Assembly (NCBI RefSeq): GCF_022049065.2 | Contig: NZ_CP095744.1 | Coordinates: 248,001-312,000 of the forward strand | Source: Niallia sp. Man26 | Lineage (GTDB): Bacteria; Bacillota; Bacilli; Bacillales; Cytobacillaceae | DNA: 64,000 bases | Direction of reading: 5' to 3' | Shown here: piece after piece, positions 8,300-17,999 of the stretch | Numbering within the stretch: position 1 is the stretch's first letter | Layout of the letters: the number at the start of each line of letters is the position of its first letter | The notes under the pieces: generated by a model | Told to the model about the DNA's origin: nothing | What the model saw: the letters and a program-made list of their open reading frames with translations, nothing else | Database searches by the model: none | Program-made: the position numbers and the translations under genes

Positions 8300-9179
8300 T
8301 TAGTTATTAAGTACATTCTTTTCCTGTTGTAATTTTTCGACGTCCTTGATATCTACTCCTGTCTTCTCTGCTATTACTTCTGGTGCAAGCACATCTAATA
8401 AAGACTTAGCTAATTCAATAATTTGTCTTTTTTTACCTTTGTAACAGCCTCTTTAACTGCCGCCGCAACAGCCTCTTGCTTGCCTTCTTCAAAAAGCCGT
8501 CCGACTTTTGTCATTTTTAAACACTCCCTTACTTTGATGGCGTAGTTATTATCAATGAATTTATCTGTTGAGGTAAGAATTCCTGCAATTACCTGTAGTT
8601 GTATATGTTCATCCTTTATACATTTCGCTAGCTCTACTGTTTCATATGTTAATTCGTTACGACCCTTTGCGCTGTACATTAATGGCACAAAACTTAATTT
8701 ATACAGCTCCTCAAGGTTTAATTCAACATTATCACGTATTTTTCCCTTTAATTCTCCATGATAGCATCACCGTTATACTCTGATAACAATACAGGATTGG
8801 AGGAAATTCGAAAGGATCCTGCGTCTAAACTATCCTTTGTTACATCACTTGTGTACACAACTACTAAGTGAATCTTTTTTATGTTATTTTTCCTTTGAAA
8901 GTATCGTTGTAAAATGATGTCCATACCTCATGTACTTCAAATGATTTTCCTTGAATCTGTTATTGCTCTCGTATTCTAACATTAAAATTGAGCCGTCTTC
9001 CAGCTGGAAAACAGTATCTGATCTTTTTTCATCTGCAGTAAATCGGAATTCATTTGGCAATAGCGTCTTTATTTTCGGTATCTGATAAGACCAACAACAT
9101 CAAGCGTTACATCTGCGTATAGCTCGCTTGTAAATTTAAAGAAAACGTCCTTGTTATTAAATGAGATTCCTTTCGACAT
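8300..9179 (-). pseudogene. Rpn-family recombination-promoting nuclease / putative transposase, degraded
   Basis: The ATG at 9179 (RBS GGAGAG) begins MSKGISFNNKDVFFKF, the usual start of these PD-(D/E)XK nucleases. The frame breaks after about 35 codons, resumes in another frame with ADEKRSDTVFQLEDGSIL and MLEYESNNRFKENHLKYMRY, breaks again, and resumes with PLMYSAKGRNELTYETVELA to TKVGRLFEEGKQEAV, then ends in a third frame at 8300. Several indels and stops make it non-functional. Rpn proteins promote RecA-independent recombination in Escherichia coli and are common as remnants in Bacillaceae. Confidence 0.8.
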
Positions 9180-9314
9180 TTTGTTACTCTCCCTAGTTAC
9201 CCTTTTATACAGGAGTACATTAGAAGTTTTCTATCAAATGCCAAAACGTTCAATAATTCATCACAACTAAAGAGATATTGCCTGGCAGTGTGTAGCTATA
9301 TACCTCAAATTCAC

Positions 9315-11354
9315 TTATTGTTCATACTTTATCCGATAAATTTTCGCCATTGCTTGTACTCTATCTGCCACATCGAGTTTTCGAAAGATATTTGTTAGGT
9401 GGTTTTTGACAGTATGGGCGCTAATGAACAGTAAATCGGCAACTTCTTGATTATTTAAACCTTCAAGAATTAAATGAAGAACTTCCTTTTCTCTGCTTGT
9501 TAATGAAAGATTATCTATTACGCTTTTCACATCTTTCAAATCCTCAATTTCCGTGATTCCGATTGTAGCATGATCCGCTTCTAATTCCTTGCTGCTACTT
9601 GCCTTCTGGGCGATGATATATTCACGGAATTGAACGGCTAATGGACTATTTATGTCTTTAAAGGGAATTGTGATTCCTTTAAGATAAGAAAAAGCTAATA
9701 CTAATAGCTGCGCCTCTTCAGTCAGAATGCTTCTTTGCTCTTCTCCGTTTAGTATATGATGATATTCTCTAAGTATCTTCAGCCGTTCTGCACTTATTTT
9801 ATCGTGAAGAAAGTCTAGACTGAATGGGATTACCTTACATGTCTCTAACAGTTCCTCAACAGCAGAATCCTGCCAGCTTTGTTTGCTCATAAACCCTTTC
9901 AGTAGTTCCGTCGCTTTACAAGTAAGATGAAATTCCTCTGGTTTTAGTTCCTTTAAGCTTTCGAAAAGTATTTCAGTAGGCTCTTGTTTTACCTCTAAGT
10001 CAATAATTCTTTTTGAACCAAAGCTTACAGCTAAAACCTCGGTTAATAATTTAAGTTCTGCCTCTAGCCTCTTATCTCCTAAATGCCCCTCTTCCTCGAA
10101 GTGAATGGTAAACAGACCTAAAACTTGCTCATTTAAAGTGATTGCCTTATGAATTAAGCCTTTTTTAGAAGCGTTTACTTCAACTCGGTGACCGTTAGAA
10201 AAGAGTTGTTCAGCAACTTTATGATGCTCTTGTTCAGCAGCTTGTGAAGCCTTGCCTCTTTTGTACAATTTTCCACTTCTCGCTGTAAAGATAGTTAAAC
10301 AATTTTTGCTCCATTTATGACAAACGTCCATAACGCTGTACAAAACACTGATTGGATCATTTGTATGCAATAGTATGTCAGCTAAATTCAAAAAGGCTGC
10401 ATGTACATCTCTTTGTTTGTCAACAAGCTTAAATTGCTGGATTAAAAATTCTGTTTGAGCGGCTGCTTGTGCAAGTGCTTGTAAATGCTCTGTTAGCTCT
10501 TTGCTCACAGGCTTATTAGTCAAGGAGCCTCCAAACATAATTCCTACTGTTTCTTTAGCCTGTTGGATAGGGAAACCAAAAATATGCTGAGGGTATATGT
10601 CAAACTGATGAAAGAATCCTGCTTTTGGTGATTCTTTTATAGACTCAAAATGAAAGATCTTTTTTGTAGCAGCAGCATGTCCTAATAAACCTTCTCCGAT
10701 AAAGAAGCTTTTTCCCTCCAACTGTTTTGCATCCCCGTTTATATGTTGGATGGTATAAATAGCATTTTCTTCTCTTTTGGCAATACCGATAAAGTCCACA
10801 AAGCCTTCTTTTACTGCGTAATCTAAAATATTACTTATAGAGAAATCCTCCATATAAGCGAGCTGCTTTTTATAAAGTGTCAACAGCTGATTTTTCCACG
10901 TCATCTCTTGTCGTAAGCTTTTTACAAACATTAAGCTATAATGTAGATCGTTTATCTTTACTAAGGCGCTTTCTTTCTCCTTTACGGTAAGAATAGGAAT
11001 GTCTTTGTTTAACGCGGTAGACACTATATTGCTTCCGCATACATCTTCCACAAAAGGACCGGTAATAATTAAATACGAGTCTTCTCTATATTGGAAAAAG
11101 GGTGACAGGATGTATTTATAACATCCAATTTTCTCATCTGTTGGTGTTATTACTACTGGTTTTTTTATTTGGTAAGCTATATTTAGTACGTCGAGAAGCT
11201 CTGTAGAATATTCTTTAAAGAGCAGCATGATGTCTGTATTTCGAATTACATACCCTCCCTTGCTGTTAACAAGGTGGATTGGCAATCGAATGGTGCTTTC
11301 ATATGTTTCTATCAGTGCTGTTACTATGTCATTGTTTAAAGTATTTACATTCAA
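9315..11354 (-). CDS. large GAF-type sensory regulator with C-terminal LuxR HTH
   Basis: A 679-residue protein. Residues about 1-140 form an N-terminal ligand-binding-like region ([16 protein letters not shown]...[24 protein letters not shown]), about 170-310 resemble a GAF domain ([18 protein letters not shown]), a second sensory region follows, and the last 65 residues are a LuxR HTH ([36 protein letters not shown]). It lacks a receiver domain. Start is TTG 11354 with AGGATGA 6 nt upstream. It is the last gene of a four-gene minus-strand operon, 26 nt after a PP2C phosphatase gene, so it is probably an output regulator of that partner-switching module. The ligand is unknown. Confidence 0.8.
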   Translation of the reverse strand: MNVNTLNNDIVTALIETYESTIRLPIHLVNSKGGYVIRNTDIMLLFKEYSTELLDVLNIAYQIKKPVVITPTDEKIGCYKYILSPFFQYREDSYLIITGPFVEDVCGSNIVSTALNKDIPILTVKEKESALVKINDLHYSLMFVKSLRQEMTWKNQLLTLYKKQLAYMEDFSISNILDYAVKEGFVDFIGIAKREENAIYTIQHINGDAKQLEGKSFFIGEGLLGHAAATKKIFHFESIKESPKAGFFHQFDIYPQHIFGFPIQQAKETVGIMFGGSLTNKPVSKELTEHLQALAQAAAQTEFLIQQFKLVDKQRDVHAAFLNLADILLHTNDPISVLYSVMDVCHKWSKNCLTIFTARSGKLYKRGKASQAAEQEHHKVAEQLFSNGHRVEVNASKKGLIHKAITLNEQVLGLFTIHFEEEGHLGDKRLEAELKLLTEVLAVSFGSKRIIDLEVKQEPTEILFESLKELKPEEFHLTCKATELLKGFMSKQSWQDSAVEELLETCKVIPFSLDFLHDKISAERLKILREYHHILNGEEQRSILTEEAQLLVLAFSYLKGITIPFKDINSPLAVQFREYIIAQKASSSKELEADHATIGITEIEDLKDVKSVIDNLSLTSREKEVLHLILEGLNNQEVADLLFISAHTVKNHLTNIFRKLDVADRVQAMAKIYRIKYEQ

Positions 11355-11380
11355 TTTTAATCATCCTATATTATAATGTT

Positions 11381-12718
11381 TTATATATGTCGGAACTTGC
11401 TGATTGCCATCTTAACAAACGAAATATCATCTTGTTTACTTATTTCCCCATCATGAAGCAATATCTCCAATAGCCCTTTTGTATCTAGTTGTGAATTAGC
11501 GAGTACAGATTCCTTCAATTTATTAACAGCATGGTACATCGCTGTACCGTCAATATTTTCTAATAGTCCATCTGTAAATAGAAGTAACTGCGAAGAATCT
11601 TTTAAAGGTACTGTTTCAGCGGTTGGCTTGATTTCTTCAAGTATTCCTAAAGGAACACAATTGGATTTAAGAAGCTCTGCATGATCAGACTGTACCAATA
11701 GCCCTGGAGGATGGCCGGCGTTAATATATGTTAAGTTCATTTCTTTCGTATCTGCAACTGCATATAGTGCAGTGAAAAACTGTAAGGAGCTGGTATGATC
11801 ATTAAACAATTTATGCATATGAGCGTTTAGTGTCTCTATGACAAGAACAGGTTCTTTTACCCTGACAATCAATCCTTCTAACAGTGCCCGTATACTCATG
11901 GAAACAAGGGCAGCTGAAACACCATGTCCCATTACATCCATAATTAACACTCCGTATTGATGCTCATTAATCCTATACCAGACATACATATCTCCTCCGA
12001 TATTATGTGCTGGAATATACTGCCCTTCTATCTGAACCTCCTCCGTAATTAGCGGCTTGCAGAGTACACTTTGCTGCAGAATGGTCGCGAGTTCAAGATC
12101 TTTGTTCATTTCCTCTTCTAGTTTTTTCTTTTCTGTTATATCCTTTGCGATAACACAGACACCATCTATTCTTCCTTGCATAATTAACGGAATGCTTTTA
12201 TATTCTATATAAACTGGGTTTTCATGCTTATCTCGTATGATGTCTGTACTGTCCACCATTTTCCCTTCTAGTACATCCTCGAAATTTTCAAGTGATTTGG
12301 AGGTTTCTTTATGAAAAAGCAGATCTTTGAAATGAGACCCAATCAACTTATCTCCTAGCACGTCAGTTACTCGTTCGTTAACTTCTGTTATTGTGCCTTC
12401 GTTATTGACGATAATTGCCAGATAGAGATTATTATTAAATAAGGTAAAATGCCTAAGTGTTACTTTTTCTAAGTCGAATATAAGTTCTTTTTTTCGTATT
12501 GTTTCTTTCCTTTCTTTCCAAAACAGACAAACGATAAATAAACCTAATGGAAGATGCAAGAAGAAACTTAATGTTTGATATTCTTCAAAAAGATGAATAT
12601 CCATGCCTGTTTTCAGCTTGTAAGAAAGTTTAAGGAAGATAAACAGCTCCATTACTACGTATGCAGCCAGTAGGACACCTGTCCATTTACTTCCCGATAA
12701 TCTATTTATCTGCTTCAT
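11381..12718 (-). CDS. membrane PAS-PP2C (SpoIIE/RsbU-type) serine phosphatase
   Basis: A 445-residue protein: two N-terminal membrane helices (about 12-34 and 50-66), a PAS domain (about 95-190; VNNEGTITEVNERVTDVLGDKLIGSHFKDLL) and a PP2C/SpoIIE domain (about 210-440) with metal-binding motifs NIGGDMYVWY, IMDVMGHGVSAALVSMSIRALL and LLFTDGLLE. Such phosphatases dephosphorylate a STAS antagonist; the STAS gene lies 24 nt upstream. The RBS GGAAGTGT precedes ATG 12718. Membrane anchoring plus PAS suggests it senses redox state or a small molecule at the membrane. Confidence 0.88.
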   Translation of the reverse strand: MKQINRLSGSKWTGVLLAAYVVMELFIFLKLSYKLKTGMDIHLFEEYQTLSFFLHLPLGLFIVCLFWKERKETIRKKELIFDLEKVTLRHFTLFNNNLYLAIIVNNEGTITEVNERVTDVLGDKLIGSHFKDLLFHKETSKSLENFEDVLEGKMVDSTDIIRDKHENPVYIEYKSIPLIMQGRIDGVCVIAKDITEKKKLEEEMNKDLELATILQQSVLCKPLITEEVQIEGQYIPAHNIGGDMYVWYRINEHQYGVLIMDVMGHGVSAALVSMSIRALLEGLIVRVKEPVLVIETLNAHMHKLFNDHTSSLQFFTALYAVADTKEMNLTYINAGHPPGLLVQSDHAELLKSNCVPLGILEEIKPTAETVPLKDSSQLLLFTDGLLENIDGTAMYHAVNKLKESVLANSQLDTKGLLEILLHDGEISKQDDISFVKMAISKFRHI

Positions 12719-12742
12719 TACACTTCCCTTTCCTTCTAAGCA

Positions 12743-13096
12743 TTAAAGCGTCTTCTTTTGTTCAAAATATTGTTCAGCCTGTTCCAATGTAGGAAATAGC
12801 TCCATAAAAGTGTTGAATTTAACGATTTCGAATATCTCATCCAATGGTGGCGTAATTCCTGAAACAACAAGCTCCTTTCCATTTTTTCTTGCTTTCATAG
12901 CTCCATCAGCGATTACACCGAGTCCTGAGCTGTTCAAATAGGAAACATGATTTAAATCAAGTATTAAAGAGGCAGTCGATTCATGCAGAAACTTCCCCAT
13001 CATTAGTCGGAAGTGTTCGCTGTTCTTAATCGTAATATCTTCGTTCATTTCAAGGATGTGGATATGAGCTTTTTTTATGACTTTCATTTCTGCCAC
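12743..13096 (-). CDS. STAS-domain anti-anti-sigma-type antagonist (RsbV/SpoIIAA-like)
   Basis: A 117-residue single STAS domain with LDLNHVSYLNSSGLGVI; the Ser-Ser of YLNSSGLG is where the partner kinase phosphorylates RsbV-like proteins. It sits between the HATPase kinase gene (22 nt) and the PP2C phosphatase gene (24 nt), i.e. kinase-antagonist-phosphatase order. The start is either GTG 13096 or the in-frame ATG at 13087; both have weak ribosome sites (AAAGAAAG upstream). Confidence 0.88.
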   Translation of the reverse strand: MAEMKVIKKAHIHILEMNEDITIKNSEHFRLMMGKFLHESTASLILDLNHVSYLNSSGLGVIADGAMKARKNGKELVVSGITPPLDEIFEIVKFNTFMELFPTLEQAEQYFEQKKTL

Positions 13097-13118
13097 ACTT
13101 TCTTTAAATTTTAGTAAA

Positions 13119-13526
13119 CTACTCTATCCTAAAGATAAGAGTCAGTTTTTTGCCTTCTTCTGTGTAAATAAGCTTATCAGCAAGCTTCTGCATGATGGCT
13201 ATTCCCCGGCCGCGCATACATGTTTGATGCTCTTTAAAAAACACATCTGGATTGCCAATAATCCCAATCTTCTGTTCATAATTAAAACCGTTTCCATTAT
13301 GCAACACATCAACATAAAGTTTTTTGTCGCTTATCTTTATGGAAAAAGTAATGCTTCCGTCTTTAACTGTTTGGATTCCATGTTCGAAGGCATTATTGAC
13401 TGCTTCCAATAAAGCATACAAAATCTTCACATGGTTTCCATATGCTATTTTCTGGAGATATTCCTCGATAGCAGGAAGCTTTTCCTCAAGCTCCTCATAT
13501 CGGGATATTGTATAGGCTAATGTCAT
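13119..13526 (-). CDS. RsbW/SpoIIAB-like HATPase serine kinase
   Basis: A 135-residue GHKL-type ATPase with N box ALLEAVNNAFEHG, G1-type region DVLHNGNGFNY and G2-type GRGIAIMQKLAD, the pattern of anti-sigma/partner-switching kinases. GAGGTG 5 nt before ATG 13526. First gene of the operon that continues with STAS, PP2C and LuxR genes. No sigma factor is linked, so its target may be a distant sigma factor, the LuxR protein, or another effector. Confidence 0.85.
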   Translation of the reverse strand: MTLAYTISRYEELEEKLPAIEEYLQKIAYGNHVKILYALLEAVNNAFEHGIQTVKDGSITFSIKISDKKLYVDVLHNGNGFNYEQKIGIIGNPDVFFKEHQTCMRGRGIAIMQKLADKLIYTEEGKKLTLIFRIE

Positions 13527-13639
13527 GTTTACACCTCAAACGATAATCCACCTGCTCATTATTTGTTAGGATATGCATATAAAGAATAATTAACCTCTTC
13601 TTGATTCATACTTTTAAAATCAATTTTTCGGCTAAAAAA

Positions 13640-13678
13640 TAGGAAAAGGCATGAGACCGATACTGCCGATTCCATGCC
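13640..13678 (-). terminator. terminator-like hairpin upstream of the partner-switch operon
   Basis: On the minus strand GGCATG pairs with CATGCC around a 19-nt interior that itself has CGG/CCG pairing, followed by TTTTCCTATTTTTT. It would end transcripts of the 96-residue gene at 13735-14025. Confidence 0.6.
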
Positions 13679-13734
13679 ATAGATATACAATTTTTATCTA
13701 ATAGTATTAAGGGATAACTACAAATAAATGGTGG

Positions 13735-14025
13735 TTAATGAATCCCTTTAGAAACTAATCCGATTGCTAACGTTTGAAATAACGATCTAACCGGCATATT
13801 TCGTTTTTTGATTGTTCTGAGCATATCAACTAATTGCCTGATTTCATCCTTAGATTGAACATCTATGATCAAATCACATAAATAGTCGCTTTCCATAATA
13901 GTCATTCCAGTTGCAGTAGGTACTTTAAAAGCTTTTTCTTTTCGTAAGTTATTTTTCAGATAATTTTTATCCATATCATATAAAGTTATTAAAACTGGTT
14001 TTTTGTCTACTGTCATTTCAATCAT
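13735..14025 (-). CDS. hypothetical protein, 96 residues
   Basis: I do not recognise the family. The protein starts MIEMTVDKKPVLITLYDMDK, is soluble and mixed charged, and ends with a possible helix (RSLFQTLAIGLVSKGIH). A good GGAGGG RBS lies about 10 nt before the ATG at 14025, and a terminator-like hairpin follows, so it is likely a real single-gene unit between the partner-switch operon and the PTS gene. No membrane segment or cysteine pair that would hint at a role. Confidence 0.55.
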   Translation of the reverse strand: MIEMTVDKKPVLITLYDMDKNYLKNNLRKEKAFKVPTATGMTIMESDYLCDLIIDVQSKDEIRQLVDMLRTIKKRNMPVRSLFQTLAIGLVSKGIH

Positions 14026-14187
14026 AAATGTTAACCCTCCTTGATGAATCCAGACTAAGTTGTTTTTACTCTTCTGTATAATAGATTTATCATACCTATT
14101 ATCTAGGTAAAGATATATAGGAATCCGTTCCTGAGGAAGAGGGTCCTATGTAGTAAGACCTCCTAATCCAATCGTAAAAATATGAGA

Positions 14188-14209
14188 AAGGACCTAGAAA
14201 TAGGTCCTT
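14188..14209 (-). terminator. hairpin after the PTS EIIC gene
   Basis: Perfect 8-bp stem AAGGACCT / AGGTCCTT with a 6-nt loop, just after the stop at 14223; on the minus strand a T-rich run (TTTCTCATATTTTT) follows. Confidence 0.75.
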
Positions 14210-14222
14210 CCCAATGTTCAAA

Positions 14223-15539
14223 TTAAAGAGATAAAGTTGAATCATTATTTGCTGTTTTTTCGTTTTCTACGCTTTCCTTTTGTTTCTCAGCTTTTTCATA
14301 GGCTTTCCAGAAAGGATAATATACGATTATGCCGATAGCAAAGTTGATAATAACTAAAAGCACTCCCTTCCAGTCACCGCCTGTGGCAACATAGCCTGAT
14401 ATAAACGGCGGAGTAGCCCATGGCAGTTCAACAAAGACTCTATTTATAAGATGTAGGGAAAATGCCCCGTAAGTTACTATAGCTGCGATGGTCCCTGATA
14501 GGATAAAAGGGATAAGGAAAAAAGGATTTAACACAATTGGCAAGCCGAAAACAATTGGTTCAATAATTGTAAATACAGCTGCAGGTGTTACAATGCCTGC
14601 CAACGTTCTAGCTTGTTTTAATTTAGAGCGCCACATCCAGAACAAAATTCCCCACGCAGCAGCAGGCCAGATTGTGATTCGTTCGACCACTGTCGTCCAC
14701 ACATGAGGCAAATCCTTTAAGTTAACTCCATTCGCTAAAGCCTCTGCATTTTCCGCTACCCATTGCAGTTTTAATGGTTCAAAAATTGGTCCTATCATAT
14801 TATCTCCATGCATGCCAACAGACCAAAGCAAAAGTCCGATAAACACTCTTGGTACATACACGAAAATACTATCTGTGCCGCTGAATACTGGCCCTAACAC
14901 GGAGTTCAGAAACACTGTGATATCAAAGTTCAGTATAGAACGGACTATCCATAAAACCGTTAAGATGACCAAAAACGGTATGAGCGCAACGAACGCATTC
15001 GTCACATTTGGCGGTACCCCATCTGGCATTCGGATGGTAATTTTCTTTTCCAAAAAAAATCGGTAAATTCTAATACTGATTAAACTGCTGATAATTGCTG
15101 CAAATAATCCTCCTGCAGCAAAATTCGTCACATCCATCCCATTTGTTAAATCATTTATATTAATCAAAAAGAATGCCGCTACACTTAATAAGGCAGCATT
15201 AGTGGAATCAATATTAAAGTGTTTGGCATAATTCATGCCAATCGCAACAGCAGCATATAACGAGAGAAAATTCATGGTTATATGGAAAAACACTAGCAGC
15301 TTTGGAGCTAGACTAGATAATGCTGGGATAAGGGCCCCTTCACTGAAAGTACCTGGTAAACCGAGCATAGCTAGTAATAAAAACAAGCTTCCAATAATCA
15401 CAATAGGAACAATTGCGACTAAACCATCCTTTACAGCGGCAACAACGGGGATACCGCCAAACTTTGCCATTGGTCCGGCTAATCGATTTACAACAATATT
15501 AGAGATTCTTTCTAAAAATGATGTCTTAGGTTTAATCAT
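14223..15539 (-). CDS. PTS sugar transporter subunit IIC (lactose/cellobiose family)
   Basis: A 438-residue membrane protein with about ten segments, typical of CelB-like EIIC, which carries oligo-beta-glucosides or related sugars while EIIB phosphorylates them. Recognisable parts: N-terminal AAVKDGLVAIVPIVIIGSLF and the sugar-site region ITIWPAAAWGILFW...TPAAVFTIIEPIVFGLPIVL. AGGGGAGAGG precedes ATG 15539. No EIIA or EIIB gene lies beside it, so the cognate subunits must be elsewhere. A candidate cre site lies 65 bp upstream. Confidence 0.9.
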   Translation of the reverse strand: MIKPKTSFLERISNIVVNRLAGPMAKFGGIPVVAAVKDGLVAIVPIVIIGSLFLLLAMLGLPGTFSEGALIPALSSLAPKLLVFFHITMNFLSLYAAVAIGMNYAKHFNIDSTNAALLSVAAFFLININDLTNGMDVTNFAAGGLFAAIISSLISIRIYRFFLEKKITIRMPDGVPPNVTNAFVALIPFLVILTVLWIVRSILNFDITVFLNSVLGPVFSGTDSIFVYVPRVFIGLLLWSVGMHGDNMIGPIFEPLKLQWVAENAEALANGVNLKDLPHVWTTVVERITIWPAAAWGILFWMWRSKLKQARTLAGIVTPAAVFTIIEPIVFGLPIVLNPFFLIPFILSGTIAAIVTYGAFSLHLINRVFVELPWATPPFISGYVATGGDWKGVLLVIINFAIGIIVYYPFWKAYEKAEKQKESVENEKTANNDSTLSL

Positions 15540-15603
15540 TTTAACCTCTCCCCTTTTATTCAGTTACACTACCTGCATGTTGGTTATTTGTCGACAACAA
15601 CCT

Positions 15604-15617
15604 TGTAAGCGCTATCT
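15604..15617 (-). promoter_or_regulatory. candidate CcpA cre site upstream of the PTS EIIC gene
   Basis: TGTAAGCGCTATCT matches the TGWAANCGNTNWCA consensus at 13 of 14 positions, 65 bp before the EIIC start codon. Carbon catabolite repression of a sugar permease is expected; the assignment is by consensus only. Confidence 0.55.
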
Positions 15618-15647
15618 TTCTTAATCGGATTATAGGATACTGCTCAA

Positions 15648-15815
15648 TTATTTGTCTAGAGAGGTTTTTGTTATTTCTGCTGCTGATAAATGGTTATCCT
15701 CTTCTAAGCGGAAAAAAGGGTTTATTATTTCCCAATTCTCAGCAAGCATCTTCATTACATAAATAGCATGAATTAGCGGTTCTTTGGCTTTTAATCTTTT
15801 TACTTTTTGCCTCAT
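15648..15815 (-). other. short open frame of 55 codons, possible gene remnant
   Basis: In an otherwise geneless 400-bp gap, a minus-strand frame reads MRQKVKRLKAKEPLIHAIYV onward to AAEITKTSLDK. It has a protein-like composition (amphipathic, no odd low-complexity) but no ribosome binding site and no family I recognise. It may be the tail of a deleted gene. Confidence 0.25.
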
Positions 15816-15960
15816 ATATATTTTGGGAAATGAAATCAGATTTCAAGTTTCGTATGGTCTCAACTGCATTTAGAAAGATATCACCATAATGACAACGATA
15901 GGTTTTTAATAGTCATTTCGATGCTATGATTATTTTAAGAAATTGCAAAGGAGAGTTCAT

Positions 15961-16980
15961 ATGTTAAACATAGCGTTTGTAGGTTTTGGAAATGCCGTCG
16001 TAAATTATCACTTACCATATTTAGAAAGAAAAGATCAGATTAACGTGAAAAGTATCTTTAGAAGAGAAGAAGATCGTATTGGAGATACAGAACGAGAAGC
16101 CTGGTATCCTGATATCCGCTTCACAACAAGCTTCGAAGAGGTATTAAATGATGATGAAATAGAATTAATCGTTATTTGTACTCATGTTGACAGTCATGTT
16201 GCCTATGCAAAGCAAGCGTTAGAGCACAATAAGCATGTCCTTGTGGAAAAGCCATTTGCGCCAACTGTGGAAGAGGCAGAGGAAATTTTCGACTTGGCTA
16301 AGTCTAAAGGACTGATTGCGATGGCCAATCAAAACAGACGATTTGATGGTGATTTTCTTACATTGAAAAAAGTAATCGACAGTGGTGTGCTTGGTCGACT
16401 TATTGAAATACAGTCCCATTATGACTACTTTAATCCGCAGCATATCCAAAAGGGTTTTGGCTTATTGCACGGATTAGCGGTTCATACGATTGACTAGTTG
16501 TATTCCTTATTCGGTAAGCCAGAAGCAATTCATTATGATGTTAGAAGTATAAATCATCCAGGAGAATCAGATGATTATGTCGATATCGACTTCCATTACG
16601 GCCTGTTAAAGACTACGGTAAAATGCAGCTTAGCTGTAAAGATTAATCATCCGAAGTTTATTGTCCATGGCGACAAAGGCAGCTTTATAAAATACAGCAG
16701 CGGTCATCAGCAAAAAAATCCAGACGGTGTGACAAAAGCATCGTTTGAAGTGGAACCAGCAAGTAATTGGGGAGAGCTTTCCTATATTGATGAAAATGGG
16801 ATAGAGCATAATGAATCGGTTAAGTCTGAAATAACCGATTATGGTATTCTTTACGAAAAATTATATGCAAGTATAAAAACTGGTGCAGAAAAGCCAGTGA
16901 AAGATGAAGAAGTTTTAGCCGTTTTAAAAATATTAAATGATGGTGTGGAAGCAGCGAAGAAATCGGGGTGTTCTCAATGA
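15961..16980 (+). pseudogene. Gfo/Idh/MocA oxidoreductase interrupted by an in-frame amber codon
   Basis: ATG 15961 (AAGGAG 7 nt upstream) opens a 339-codon reading frame of normal length with the Rossmann start MLNIAFVGFGNA and the EKPF motif (HVLVEKPFAP). One TAG at 16495-16497 breaks it after HTID. In the intact relative at 19856 the same place reads HTID-Gln (CAG), so one C-to-T change explains the stop. No other damage is visible, and the next gene overlaps the final stop by 4 nt. It is either a recent pseudogene, a strain polymorphism or a sequencing error. The downstream half could restart only poorly. Confidence 0.85.
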
Positions 16981-17960
16981 AAATAGCTACAATAGGTACA
17001 GGGTTTATTGTTGAGGCCTTTTTACAAGGCTTAGAGAAAATAGCAAGTGCAGAGTGTGTGGCAATTTACTCCCGTAAAGAGGAAACTGCACAGCCGCTTG
17101 CAGCAAAATATGAAGTAAATAAAATCTATACCGACTTAGATGCTTTATTTGCCGATGACTCTGTTGAAATCGTTTATATTGCATCACCAAACAGTCTCCA
17201 TTTTGACCAGGCTTATCGTGCGCTGGAGCATGGGAAACATGTGATTTGTGAAAAACCGTTTACCTCTACCCTTCAAGAAACAGATACATTGATCTCGTTA
17301 GCAAAACAAAATAACTTAATGTTATTTGAAGCAATTACAACCATCCATTTGCCAAACTATCAAATTATAAAAGAAAATATCAATAAAATTGGGCAAATAA
17401 AGCTTGTCCAATGCAACTATAGTCAATATTCCAGCAAATATAATGCATTGCTTGCCGGCGAGACACCAAACGTCTTTAATCCGCAGTTCTCTGGCGGCTC
17501 TCTCGTTGATATTAATATCTATAACTTGCATTTTGTGATGGGTCTCTTTGGTACCCCAGAGAAACTGAGCTATACCGCCAATAAACATTCAAATGGTATC
17601 GATACATCTGGCGTCCTGTTATTAACTTATCCAGACTTTATTGCCGTGTGTGCCGGTGCAAAGGATACTCGCAGCGAGAACTTTGTGATGATTCAAGGAG
17701 AAAAAGGCTATATTCATGTTGAAAACGGAGCAAATGGCTGCAGACGGGTAATTCTTCACAATGACGAAGCTAAGACAGAATTTAATGAGCAAACATCTAT
17801 GAACAATTTATACTATGAACTGCTCAAGTTTAATGACATCTATAAAACGAAGGATTATAACCGCTGCTATAGCTTGCTTGATTATAGTCGTTCTGTTATG
17901 GAAAAAGTGGTAGAAGCGCGCATGGACGCTAATATTATTTTCGCGGCAGATAATATTTAA
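16977..17960 (+). CDS. Gfo/Idh/MocA family NAD(P)-dependent oxidoreductase
   Basis: A 327-residue sugar-type dehydrogenase: N-terminal dinucleotide fold (MKIATIGTGFI; GxGxxA-like) and the EKPF signature (HVICEKPFTS) with the C-terminal alpha/beta substrate domain (GGSLVDINIYNLHFVMGLFG). The ATG at 16977 overlaps the preceding gene's TGA (ATGA), with GGGG about 10 nt upstream. Substrate cannot be read from sequence; the pair of oxidoreductases suggests oxidation-reduction of a sugar or inositol derivative. A strong terminator follows. Confidence 0.88.
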   Translation: MKIATIGTGFIVEAFLQGLEKIASAECVAIYSRKEETAQPLAAKYEVNKIYTDLDALFADDSVEIVYIASPNSLHFDQAYRALEHGKHVICEKPFTSTLQETDTLISLAKQNNLMLFEAITTIHLPNYQIIKENINKIGQIKLVQCNYSQYSSKYNALLAGETPNVFNPQFSGGSLVDINIYNLHFVMGLFGTPEKLSYTANKHSNGIDTSGVLLLTYPDFIAVCAGAKDTRSENFVMIQGEKGYIHVENGANGCRRVILHNDEAKTEFNEQTSMNNLYYELLKFNDIYKTKDYNRCYSLLDYSRSVMEKVVEARMDANIIFAADNI

Positions 17961-17963
17961 CAG

Positions 17964-17999
17964 AAAAGAGAGCTGAAATTTTTTTCAGCTCTCTTTTTC
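17964..17999. terminator. bidirectional terminator
   Basis: AAAAGAGAGCTGAAA pairs with TTTCAGCTCTCTTTT around a short T loop, with T-runs on both strands. It separates the convergent Gfo/Idh and RpiR genes and overlaps the last codons of the latter. Confidence 0.9.

Noticed and set aside
16498..16980. Separate gene for the second half of the amber-interrupted oxidoreductase
   Set aside because: It starts within a conserved domain, has no ribosome site and continues the frame of the first half.
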